Shown piece after piece: positions 51,572 through 58,601 of a stretch of DNA of 64,000 nt. The position numbers and the translations under genes were made by a program. The DNA is from CAYNWH01 sp964400885 (GTDB taxonomy: Bacteria > Patescibacteriota > Patescibacteriia > CAIXNZ01): positions 1 to 64,000 of the forward strand of contig CAYNWH010000003.1 of the NCBI GenBank assembly GCA_964400885.1, read 5' to 3'. Position 1 is the stretch's first letter, and each line of letters begins with the position of its first letter. Below the pieces are notes generated by a model. It searched no databases. It saw only the letters and a list, made by a program, of their open reading frames with translations, and was not told where the DNA came from.

Positions 51572-52333
51572 TTAGGGCCAAGAAGCAGTAATAATGACAA
51601 TAAACAGCAAAATAGTACTGATAAACACATAGCGCAAAATTATTTTTTTACTTAACTGCTCATTTAATTTTGCTTTCAAAAGCCCCCAAATCAAATAAAG
51701 AGCAATAGTTAAAATAATAGCATTAACATAGAAATTAGTTGGCAAAAAAGCTAAAGCCCAAAAAAATTCAAGAATTATTATATTGATTATTAATAAATAA
51801 GCAAATTTTATATTTAATCTTATTTTATTTATCCAAAAAGACTGGCTTAAGATTAAAGAAGTTACAAGTATCAAAATGATGGAAAGAAGCCAAACTGGCA
51901 AGTTCAAAAAAACATTAAAAGCATTCAAGTTTATAATCAAAAAAAAGAAAATCAAGAGATTAAAAAAAGCTGACAAGTTTTCCAGGGCATAAGGCTGATA
52001 ATTATATGGCCGATAAAAAAAGATGAAAATATTTTCTAAATATAAAATTAAAAGCAAAGCGAAAAATACAACGAAAACATGCTTTAAAAGACTAGAACTT
52101 AACATTAAAAGCAATCCTACATTAGCATAAAAAAGTAAAACAGGCAACAAGGCAAGATAAAAAAAAGTTCGGCTGAAAAATTTTTCTTTAATTAAAATCT
52201 TTAAGAAAAATAAAAGTAAAAACAAGCCAACCGATAAAACGATATAAATCAAATTTATATTATAAAATAACAATTCCAAAACTAAAGAAATCAAAATCGG
52301 ACAAATTAAAACTGATATTCTTTTAAAAAACAT
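51572..52333 (-). CDS. Polytopic membrane protein of unknown function
   Basis: The 253-residue protein has about eight hydrophobic helices with short loops and very little soluble sequence. No family motif was recognised. It starts two bases after the end of the gene at 53091, so the two form one transcription unit. It may work with that protein's outer domain; that is inference from coupling only. Confidence 0.68.
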   Translation of the reverse strand: MFFKRISVLICPILISLVLELLFYNINLIYIVLSVGLFLLLFFLKILIKEKFFSRTFFYLALLPVLLFYANVGLLLMLSSSLLKHVFVVFFALLLILYLENIFIFFYRPYNYQPYALENLSAFFNLLIFFFLIINLNAFNVFLNLPVWLLSIILILVTSLILSQSFWINKIRLNIKFAYLLIINIIILEFFWALAFLPTNFYVNAIILTIALYLIWGLLKAKLNEQLSKKIILRYVFISTILLFIVIITASWP

Positions 52334-52335
52334 GT

Positions 52336-53091
52336 CTAAATTAAATCTTTAAAATTATTAATTAATATTTCCATCATAATATAACCTTTGGTCAAAGTAA
52401 TATTTTGCAGCTGACCATATTTTTCGAACAAATTTAAAATGCCATTCAAACTCTTTTCTGTCAAGTAAGAAAAGGCTAAATTACCTAAAAAATCAGGCAA
52501 TTTAAGGTCGCCAACCTTAAAATTAATTACTTTCAAATTAAGCTTGCCGTTCTTAACTTCAGGCAAGAAGTTTAGGGTGATAATCAGCTTTGAATGTTCT
52601 TTGGCTCTAGCAAACAGCTCTAGACTATCGGGCAAAATAGCCAACTGAATATAATCGATTCTTCCAGCCAGCACCTCATTGTTCTTAATTTCATCTCTAA
52701 GTAATGCGGTTAGCTGCTCTTGGCTTATTTCTAAATTAATGTCAAAACTGCCCATTGCCTGCTGGCTAATTGCTTGCTGAGCCACAGCAGCTTTAAATTC
52801 AGCGAAAACATCTTTATCCTGATCAGTTAAATTATCGGTTTTAACTAAGTAACTCGGAGCTGGCTCTTGATAAAATCTTTCACTTAAAAATGGAATTTGC
52901 TTCAAACCGCTTTTAGCTAAAAAGTAAGCAAGAAAACCGACTAAAACAAAAACTACAATAATAAAAAGAAGAAAACAACTACCGCAATTAAAAATTTTTT
53001 TGCTCTGTTTTCTTTTTAATTTTTTCTTAAGTTTATCGACTTCTTGTTCCAATTCTTCAAATCGATTTTTTTTGTCTTCTATACGAGTCAT
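52336..53091 (-). CDS. Membrane-anchored protein with N-terminal coiled coil, unknown function
   Basis: The 251-residue protein has a charged coiled coil (~3-30; RFEELEQEVDKLKKKLKRK), one membrane helix (~35-60; preceded by CGSC) and an outer domain of ~190 residues with alternating strands (LILTLNFLPEVKNGKLNLKVI-like). The domain looks like a lipid-binding or LptA-like fold of the kind seen in DUF2993-type proteins, but that is tentative. It is directly followed by the polytopic gene at 52333. Confidence 0.65.
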   Translation of the reverse strand: MTRIEDKKNRFEELEQEVDKLKKKLKRKQSKKIFNCGSCFLLFIIVVFVLVGFLAYFLAKSGLKQIPFLSERFYQEPAPSYLVKTDNLTDQDKDVFAEFKAAVAQQAISQQAMGSFDINLEISQEQLTALLRDEIKNNEVLAGRIDYIQLAILPDSLELFARAKEHSKLIITLNFLPEVKNGKLNLKVINFKVGDLKLPDFLGNLAFSYLTEKSLNGILNLFEKYGQLQNITLTKGYIMMEILINNFKDLI

Positions 53092-53181
53092 TGAAATTGG
53101 GAATTAGCGATTAAAGAAGGGTTTTTAAAATTATTATCAGCAGTTCCCTATCTTCAATCCCTAGTCTCAAATTTCCTAAAA

Positions 53182-54234
53182 TTATTCTTCCAAAACTAAT
53201 TCTTCCTCCTTTCGTTTATCAATAACATCTTCAACAAAAACACTCAAGGCAGTGACGACAGGTATAGCCAAAATAACGCCGATTATGCCGCCTAATTTAC
53301 CGCCAATTAATAATGCCACAATAGAAACAACGGGGTTCAAACCTACAGTTTTTTGCATAATCTTCGGCACAAGAATATTATTTTCTAGTGCTTGGATTAC
53401 TATATAGAGAAACAAAACCAGCAGCGCCTTAATTGGCGACTGAAAAAGGGTTAAAAGAATAGCCACAAAAGCCGAAAAGATAGGGCCTAAATAAGGGATA
53501 AATTCTAAAAGTCCGGCAATGATCGCTAGAATTAATGCATATTTAACACCCAGCAAAAGCAGGCCAATATAGACAAAAAGGAAAATTACAAAACCCAAAA
53601 TAAGTTGTCCTCGCAGCCATAAGCCTAATTTGTTCTGAATCTTATTTATCAGTTGATATGAATAAGGCAAATAGCGAGAAGGAACGACTGAATGTAAAAT
53701 TCTTTTAATTGCCTTGTTTTCTACTAGGACGTAAAAAGTTATGACCAAAATAAGGAAGACTGAAAATACGCTTGAGAAAAAATCACTCACTTTAGAAAAT
53801 AAGCCGCTAGTTGTTGCTGGTAAGCTTGCTTTAATTGATTCTAAAGAAGATTCAATTGCCTGAGAAATGCCATATTGATTTAAAAAATCATTTAATTGAG
53901 AAAATTCAGTTCTGATATTTTGCCAATACTGCGGAAAGCTTTCGGATAATTGAGTAATCTGTTCAGTAATTGGCGGGATAATTAGCAAAACAACCAAAGC
54001 AACAATGGCTAATAAAACTAAATAAATGATGACAACAGCTAAGCTTTTAGGAATTTTCTTCAATCTTAGCCACTCAACAACAGGTTCTAAAATGGAAACC
54101 AAAATTATGACAAAAAATAAAATAGCTACAACATCTTTAATTAAATATAAAAGCCAAAGCACGAACAGCACAAATAAAACCTTTAGAATAGAATTTGTAG
54201 AAATTTCAATATTAATTTTCTTATTATTAGCCAT
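53182..54234 (-). CDS. AI-2E family transporter (UPF0118)
   Basis: The 350-residue protein has about eight membrane helices in the AI-2E/PerM arrangement. Family features are the helical outer region (~65-150, including PPITEQITQLSESFPQY), the GLLEFIPYLGPIFSA motif in the second half, and VPKIMQKTVGLNPVVSI followed by LIGGKLGGIIGVILAIPV. Members export small molecules or ions (AI-2, Na+/H+); the substrate here is unknown. Confidence 0.93.
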   Translation of the reverse strand: MANNKKINIEISTNSILKVLFVLFVLWLLYLIKDVVAILFFVIILVSILEPVVEWLRLKKIPKSLAVVIIYLVLLAIVALVVLLIIPPITEQITQLSESFPQYWQNIRTEFSQLNDFLNQYGISQAIESSLESIKASLPATTSGLFSKVSDFFSSVFSVFLILVITFYVLVENKAIKRILHSVVPSRYLPYSYQLINKIQNKLGLWLRGQLILGFVIFLFVYIGLLLLGVKYALILAIIAGLLEFIPYLGPIFSAFVAILLTLFQSPIKALLVLFLYIVIQALENNILVPKIMQKTVGLNPVVSIVALLIGGKLGGIIGVILAIPVVTALSVFVEDVIDKRKEEELVLEE

Positions 54235-54358
54235 AGCTATAACTTAATTCTTAGATTATTTAATTACTTTAATTATAAGGAAAAAACGGCAAGTGGTCAA
54301 TCTTTTCTGCTGGCTAATGAAATTTAGATGAATATAACTAAAAACATTAATTATGGGC

Positions 54359-54387
54359 TTGACAAAAAAATAAAAAAATGCTAATTT
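54359..54387 (+). promoter_or_regulatory. Promoter of the structured RNA
   Basis: TTGACA (54359-54364), 17-bp A-rich spacer ending TGC, TAATTT (54382-54387). Nearly the same sequence forms the promoter at 57014-57042. Confidence 0.7.
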
Positions 54388-54394
54388 AAGCTAT

Positions 54395-54535
54395 TAATTT
54401 AAATTGGGAAATAAATTTCTGCTTACAGAGCTTTGTTAAAAAAAATCTATTACCCTTTCTTAATTTTGGTTCTGTAAGCAGAAATTTGCAATTCAAATAA
54501 AAAAGAAGGCCAGCATCCTTCTTTATTTATTTCCC
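54395..54535 (+). ncRNA. Candidate structured small RNA, family unknown
   Basis: Downstream of a consensus promoter, a 17-bp perfect helix AAATTTCTGCTTACAGA (54413-54429) pairs with 54471-54487 around a 41-nt loop. A terminator-like hairpin AAGAAGG/CCTTCTT (54503-54509, 54517-54523) follows, with TTTATTTATTT after it. In addition GGGAAAT (54406-54412) can pair with ATTTCCC (54529-54535), closing a three-way junction. There is no open frame. It lies directly upstream of smpB and ssrA. It does not match 6S, SRP, RNase P or tmRNA layouts that I can recognise. Confidence 0.65.
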
Positions 54536-54599
54536 AAACATTATTATAATAAATTACACCTTTCACTAATTACCAACCTTCATCCCGCTAAGTGGGACT

Positions 54600-55091
54600 T
54601 TGGTTGGCGAAGGCCAATTACTAATTACTAATTTTATTCCAATTTTAGCCACAAATAAACAAGCTAAATTTGATTATGAAATTCTGGAAACCTTTGAATC
54701 CGGACTGGTTTTAAGCGGCCAGGAAGTCAAATCAATAAGGCAAGGTCACGCCAGTTTAAAGGGCGCTTATGTTACTATTGATAAAAACAATGGAATTTTT
54801 TTGATTAATGCGAATATCCCAGCCTATAAAATGACGGGCAATCTAATTGATTATGAACCCAGCCGCTCAAGAAAACTGCTTTTACACAAAAAAGAAATCA
54901 GTTTTTTAGCAGGAAAACTGCAGCAGGCAGGATTGACATTAGTGCCACTTTCCTTGTATACTAAAGGCAAGAAAATCAAATTAGAAATAGGTTTAGCTAA
55001 GGGCAAAAAGAAAATTGACAAACGAGCCCAAATCAAAGAAAGAGAGGAAAAAAGAAAAATCCAAAGGCTCTTAAAAACCAAATTCCGCTAA
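54600..55091 (+). CDS. smpB: SsrA-binding protein SmpB
   Basis: The frame is open from TTG 54600 (163 residues), but family similarity begins at IPILATNKQAKFDYEILETF, so the real first codon may be ATT 54636 (151 residues), giving the usual MP-LATNK start. SmpB features are GLVLSGQEVKSIRQGHASLKGAYV, the LLHKKEI segment and a basic C-terminal tail (KKKIDKRAQIKEREEKRKIQR), which enters the ribosomal decoding site. It binds tmRNA in trans-translation; ssrA lies 66 bases downstream. No SD is visible for either start. Confidence 0.95.
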   Translation: MVGEGQLLITNFIPILATNKQAKFDYEILETFESGLVLSGQEVKSIRQGHASLKGAYVTIDKNNGIFLINANIPAYKMTGNLIDYEPSRSRKLLLHKKEISFLAGKLQQAGLTLVPLSLYTKGKKIKLEIGLAKGKKKIDKRAQIKEREEKRKIQRLLKTKFR

Positions 55092-55157
55092 TCATGATAA
55101 TTAAAAATCCACAATTTGTTTGAAAATTGTAAATTGATCATTGATTATTAGATCCTA

Positions 55158-55518
55158 GGGGATGACTGGTTTCGATAGGAAGAACTTTTAAAATACTGCA
55201 AGCCGAGGGTATTCTTAACCTCGCTAATCCAAAGAATAAAACAATAAGTGCAAACAACTTATTTGCCAAAGTTAAGAGTGCTTTTACTCCTAACTTTGCT
55301 TTTGCTGCAGTTTAATTAAAACAGCAGCCATCCTTGCCACTGATGCCTGATAAGTGGTAAAGGGTGTCATTTTATCAGGCTGTTCTCATTTGGTCTAGTC
55401 TTAGCTAAATGAGAGTAAACTTATAAGACCATTTCATTTGTCTGGCTATGCCAGACTAAGCTTGTAGAAAGTATTTCTAAAGACTTTCTAGACGCGGGTT
55501 CAATTCCCGCCATCTCCA
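55158..55518 (+). ncRNA. ssrA: Transfer-messenger RNA
   Basis: The 5' end GGGGATGACTGGTTTCGAT and 3' end with T-arm CGGGTTCAATTCCCG and acceptor CATCTCC + A (55511-55518) form the tRNA-like domain. CCA is not encoded. The tag frame opens at GCA 55250 and ends at TAA 55313-55315, encoding 21 residues that begin ANNLFAKVK and end FAFAAV. The hairpin AATAAGT/AACTTATT frames the resume codon region and pseudoknot-like repeats follow to ~55490. It sits with smpB, a genuine functional pair for ribosome rescue. Confidence 0.95.
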
Positions 55519-55599
55519 CTTCGCCTTGAACTTTATTCAATGGCTCAGTGTCTATGACACTTGAGCGAAGTCACTGACGAACATTGATAGGAAGTGACT
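55519..55599 (+). promoter_or_regulatory. Structured infC leader or ssrA trailer
   Basis: CTTCGC (55519-55524) pairs with GCGAAG (55565-55570) around an inner CTCAGTGTC/GACACTTGAG hairpin; AGTCACT (55569-55575) alternatively pairs with AGTGACT (55593-55599). Mutually exclusive stems before infC suggest translational control, but no known leader family is recognised. Confidence 0.4.
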
Positions 55600-55627
55600 C
55601 CATTTTAATTATTAACATCACAAAAAA

Positions 55628-56221
55628 TTGAAAAGAATTCGTTTTCGACGCAAACAATTTATAAAAAGGCCACCGCAAGAGATTTATCCTGTAAATGAAA
55701 AAATTAGATTTCCAGAGGTTCGACTAATTGATGAAAATAGCCAACCGCTTGGCGTTTTACCCACATCAAAAGCACTAGCCATGGCCAAAGAAAGAGGTTT
55801 TGACTTAGTCGCTGTATCGCCAAAAGCAAATCCTCCAGTAGCTAAATTCTTGAATTACGGCAGTTTTAAATACCAGCAGGAAAAAGCCCTAAAAAAACAA
55901 AAATCACTGCAACGTAAAACTGACATGAAAGAAATCAGGATCTCTCCGCGTATTGGCAAGCATGATTTAGAAGTCAGGCTAAATCAAGCGGAAAAATTTC
56001 TCAAAAAAGGCGATAAATTAACTGTAGAAGTTATTTTAAAAGGCAGAGAAAGACAGCATCCAGAATTAGCCAAAGAAGTAATGGAAACTTTTGTTAAATC
56101 AATAAGCGAAAAAGTAGCAATAAAACTGGAGCAAGAAATTAAAAAACAAGGCAATAGATTTTCAGTCATTCTTCTGCCTGCTAATCTTGCTGAAACAAAT
56201 GATAGCGAAGAGAATAGCTAG
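55628..56221 (+). CDS. infC: Translation initiation factor IF-3
   Basis: The 197-residue protein has the IF3 N domain (~15-85; YPVNEKIRFPEVRLIDENSQ and LPTSKALAMAKERGFDLV), a lysine-rich linker (KYQQEKALKKQKSLQRKTD) and the C domain (~95-185; MKEIRISPRIGKHDLEVRL). It prevents subunit joining and proofreads the start codon. The start is not ATG: TTG 55628 is the annotated choice, ATT 55637 is another. Rare starts are a known autoregulatory feature of infC. rpmI and rplT follow in the usual order; an acidic C-terminal tail is present. Confidence 0.95.
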   Translation: MKRIRFRRKQFIKRPPQEIYPVNEKIRFPEVRLIDENSQPLGVLPTSKALAMAKERGFDLVAVSPKANPPVAKFLNYGSFKYQQEKALKKQKSLQRKTDMKEIRISPRIGKHDLEVRLNQAEKFLKKGDKLTVEVILKGRERQHPELAKEVMETFVKSISEKVAIKLEQEIKKQGNRFSVILLPANLAETNDSEENS

Positions 56222-56327
56222 ACTTGACTAATTTCAAAGAAAAAGCTAAAATAATTTTAAATTAGCTAAAGAGCTAATATTTTATTTTCTTAATTAATTC
56301 GTAATTCGGAGTTCAAAGTTCAAAAAT

Positions 56328-56525
56328 ATGCCAAAGTTAAAAAATCACAAAAGCATAGCTAAAAGATTTAAAATTACTAAAAAGGGAAAAATTATAAAAA
56401 AGAAAGCTGGGCAGGATCATTTCAATGCCCGTGAATCAGGCAATATTACTAAAGCCAAAAGAAGATCAGTTAATGTTTCTAAAAGCATTAGCAAACAGCT
56501 AAAATCCTTAATGCCCTATTCTTAA
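56328..56525 (+). CDS. rpmI: 50S ribosomal protein L35
   Basis: The 65-residue basic protein begins PKLKNHKSIAKRFKITKKGK, the L35 signature, and has the typical length. It lies between infC and rplT in the conserved order. Confidence 0.96.
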   Translation: MPKLKNHKSIAKRFKITKKGKIIKKKAGQDHFNARESGNITKAKRRSVNVSKSISKQLKSLMPYS

Positions 56526-56550
56526 ATTTTGAATTTTTAATTTTTAATAT

Positions 56551-56973
56551 ATGCCAAGAGTAAAAAGAGCTAAAATACATTTAAAGAAAAGACGAACTAT
56601 TAGAAAAGCCACTAAAGGTTATCGTTGGGGTCGCAAAAAAACAATCCGTTTAGGCAGGACAGCTATGCTTAAAGCTGGCCAGCATGCTTTTCAGGCCAGA
56701 CGCAAGAAAAAAGGTAATTTCCGCCAATTATGGCAGATCAGAATCAATGCTGCAGTCAGAGAACATGGCTTAACATATTCTAAATTTATCAATGGCTTAA
56801 AAAATAAAAAGATTGAATTAGACCGCAAGGTTCTGGCTGACTTAGCTGTTAATAATCCAAAAATTTTTGCCGCTATTGTTAATGAAGTTAAAAGCGCAAA
56901 AGCTGAGCCCCAAAAAGAAGCTAAACCAACTACCCCAAAAGCGCCAGCTAAACTCAAAACTGTAAAAAAATAA
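56551..56973 (+). CDS. rplT: 50S ribosomal protein L20
   Basis: The 140-residue protein begins PRVKRAKIHLKKRRTIRKAT and contains GYRWGRKKTIRLGRTAMLKA, FRQLWQIRINAAVREHGL and FINGLKNKKIELDRKVLADLA, all L20 hallmarks. It is ~20 residues longer than usual because of a Lys/Pro/Ala-rich tail. L20 binds 23S rRNA early in assembly and can repress this operon. A terminator follows. Confidence 0.97.
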   Translation: MPRVKRAKIHLKKRRTIRKATKGYRWGRKKTIRLGRTAMLKAGQHAFQARRKKKGNFRQLWQIRINAAVREHGLTYSKFINGLKNKKIELDRKVLADLAVNNPKIFAAIVNEVKSAKAEPQKEAKPTTPKAPAKLKTVKK

Positions 56974-56980
56974 TCAGATA

Positions 56981-57013
56981 AAAAATGCCCCGCGTAGTGG
57001 GGCATTTTTATTA
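56981..57013 (+). terminator. Terminator of infC-rpmI-rplT
   Basis: AAAAATGCCCC and GGGGCATTTTT with loop GCGTAGT, followed by ATTATT. Confidence 0.88.
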
Positions 57014-57042
57014 TTGACAAAAAAAGAAAAAAATGCTATTTT
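57014..57042 (+). promoter_or_regulatory. Promoter for the gene at 57103
   Basis: TTGACA (57014-57019), 17-bp A-rich spacer ending TGC, TATTTT (57037-57042). The leader holds an ATCCC/GGGAT hairpin (57059-57063, 57076-57080). Confidence 0.7.
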
Positions 57043-57102
57043 AAATAATCATTAACTTATCCCTTTCGGATGATTGGGATACAAACCAAAAGGAGGTGTC
57101 GG

Positions 57103-57426
57103 ATGACACAAGAAGAGAAGCAGGAAAGAATGGCAATCACTGATGGCCCAAGCGAACTTGACCTGATTTATTCTCTAATGAGAGAAGAAGATGTTATGTT
57201 CACCATTGATGGTTGCAAAGTACCAACGATCATTGACGGCCTGGAAATCCCAAGGGTTGATGGTGTTAAGCTATGCACAGGAAACGGCTCCAGGAGGTTA
57301 TGGGCGATCAAAGGTCACTTCAACATGCTAAATGGGCTAAAAAGAGATAAATTCTCGAGCCACAGATTCCACGGCGCCTTTTATTATGAAAATGGCCGAC
57401 ATGGCTGGGTAGTCATCGAAAAATAA
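57103..57426 (+). CDS. Small orphan protein
   Basis: The 107-residue protein is soluble and has no recognised domain. Its last third (RFHGAFYYENGRHGWVVIEK) is aromatic and beta-like, and LYSLMREEDVMF-type segments suggest an alpha/beta fold. The start at 57103 is supported by AGGAGGTG (57091-57098). Its codon use is more GC-balanced than the flanking genes. It is a complete stand-alone unit with promoter, hairpin leader, strong SD and terminator, the same architecture as the genes at 133, 3557 and 10896. Confidence 0.7.
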   Translation: MTQEEKQERMAITDGPSELDLIYSLMREEDVMFTIDGCKVPTIIDGLEIPRVDGVKLCTGNGSRRLWAIKGHFNMLNGLKRDKFSSHRFHGAFYYENGRHGWVVIEK

Positions 57427-57445
57427 CATTATTAACTTTATTTAA

Positions 57446-57482
57446 AGAGCAGGGACATTGTCCCTGCTCTCCTTATTTTTTT
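57446..57482. terminator. Intrinsic terminator
   Basis: AGAGCAGGGACA and TGTCCCTGCTCT pair perfectly, followed by CCTTATTTTTTTA. It overlaps the 3' end of the convergent cyclophilin gene. Confidence 0.88.
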
Positions 57483-58123
57483 ATTAACTCAATACTTTCA
57501 ATTGTCATATCTGCCAAAGGATGATCACTTTCATCAACTTGAGCTAATTCAATTTTATCTACTACATCCATACCAGCTGTGACAAAACCGAAATTAGTAT
57601 GATGGCCATCTAGCCAGGGCGTGGCAGCAGCTGTAACAATAAAAAACTGGGAACCATTGGTATTAGGGCCGGCATTAGCCATGGCTAAACTGCCCCTGAC
57701 AAGTTTATGGCTGTTGAATTCATCACTAAAGCGATAACCAGGTCCGCCAGTGCCGTCATCTGACCAATCATCATCTTTACTTAAAGGATCGCCGCCCTGA
57801 ATCATAAAATCGGGAATGACGCGGTGAAATTTAGTGCCATTATAAAACCCTTGCTGTGCTAAATTTAAAAAATTATTAACCGTAACCGGTGAATCATTAT
57901 TATAAAATGAAACAGTAATATTGCCCTGATTAGTTTTTATTATTGCGCCATTATATTGATCCAGTAAATTTTGCTGGCCTAATTTTTCAATTGCCGTCTC
58001 AATTTGCACCTGTTTATCTTCAGTCGCAGTATTAGTGTTAGCCTGATTTTCATTTTTTATTGCCGTGCCACAGCCTGATAAAAGCAACAAAGATAAGCCA
58101 AATAGAATAAAAAATTTTCTCAT
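57473..58123 (-). CDS. Lipoprotein peptidyl-prolyl isomerase (cyclophilin)
   Basis: The 216-residue protein has a lipoprotein signal (lipobox LSGC, Cys 18), an Asn/Thr-rich linker and a cyclophilin domain (~55-216). FYNGTKFHRVIPDFMIQGGD contains the catalytic Arg, followed by FSDEFNSHKLVRGSLAMANA, NTNGSQFFIVT and LDGHHTNFGFV. It speeds prolyl isomerisation in exported proteins at the cell surface. All key residues are present. Confidence 0.95.
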   Translation of the reverse strand: MRKFFILFGLSLLLLSGCGTAIKNENQANTNTATEDKQVQIETAIEKLGQQNLLDQYNGAIIKTNQGNITVSFYNNDSPVTVNNFLNLAQQGFYNGTKFHRVIPDFMIQGGDPLSKDDDWSDDGTGGPGYRFSDEFNSHKLVRGSLAMANAGPNTNGSQFFIVTAAATPWLDGHHTNFGFVTAGMDVVDKIELAQVDESDHPLADMTIESIELIKK

Positions 58124-58301
58124 AATTTATTTAAATTAATCATTAAAACTAATAAGTATTATAGCAAAATTATTTTAAGCAAGCAACAAGCCAGACTCTT
58201 GCCAGAAATAAAAATTAATGCTATAATTGGGCTAAGGATCTAATCCTTATTTTTATTTTCTCCGATTAATTGTTAAAAGTTAAAGGTTAACAGTTAAAAA
58301 T

Positions 58302-58384
58302 GGAGCGGTAGTTCCCGCCTTTACTAAAGCTTCGGCGGGCAGGCAGTTGGTAACAAAAATTGCGAGTAGTACGCATCCGCTCCA
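58302..58384 (+). pseudogene. tRNA-Asp-like relic with an inserted hairpin
   Basis: GGAGCGG (58302-58308) and CCGCTCC-A (58377-58384) match the acceptor of the downstream tRNA-Asp, as do GGAGCGGTAGTT and CAGTTGGTAAC of its D-arm. A CCCGCC…GGCGGG hairpin (58314-58339) interrupts the D-arm, and no anticodon arm or normal T-loop remains. Confidence 0.6.
58314..58339. repeat. CCCGCC...GGCGGG hairpin within the tRNA relic
   Basis: A 6-bp stem with AAAGCTTCGG core, same family as 10913-10941, 42846-42870 and 35531-35556. Confidence 0.6.
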
Positions 58385-58429
58385 AAGATTTTAAAACCCA
58401 AGTTTATAAAAGGTTACAGTTGTTATTAT

Positions 58430-58503
58430 GGAGCGGTAGTTCAGTTGGTTAGAACGCTACCCTGTCACGGTAGAGGCCGCGGGTTCGAGTCCCGTCCGCT
58501 CCG
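58430..58503 (+). tRNA. tRNA-Asp (GTC)
   Basis: 74 nt with full cloverleaf: acceptor GGAGCGG/CCGCTCC, D-arm, anticodon arm CTACC CTGTCAC GGTAG (anticodon GTC), T-arm GCGGG TTCGAGT CCCGT, discriminator G. CCA is not encoded. Confidence 0.97.
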
Positions 58504-58513
58504 CTAAAAAAGG

Positions 58514-58538
58514 AACAGCTAATGTTAGCTGTTTTTTT
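58514..58538 (+). terminator. Terminator after tRNA-Asp
   Basis: AACAGCT and AGCTGTT stem, loop AATGTT, then seven T. Confidence 0.82.
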
Positions 58539-58601
58539 GATAGGATCTACGAAACGGTTGGAACTTTTATGGTATAATATCAATATAATAATAAAAAAAT
58601 T

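Larger units (their letters stand above)
54235..54599. other. Intergenic region between the AI-2E gene and smpB
   Basis: It contains nothing coding. It holds the promoter at 54359-54387 and the structured RNA at 54395-54535, then TTACTAATTA-type filler and a hairpin (54574-54607) running into the smpB frame. Confidence 0.7.
58124..58601. other. Spacer with tRNA-like relic and tRNA-Asp
   Basis: 58124-58300 is AT-rich with no gene seen. The remainder holds the tRNA-like relic, tRNA-Asp, its terminator and an extended -10 promoter (TGGTATAAT near 58570) for the methyltransferase. Confidence 0.6.

Noticed and set aside
54395..54535. Structured RNA as 6S RNA
   Set aside because: It has a three-way junction with a terminator arm, not one long helix with a central bubble; no clear 6S features.
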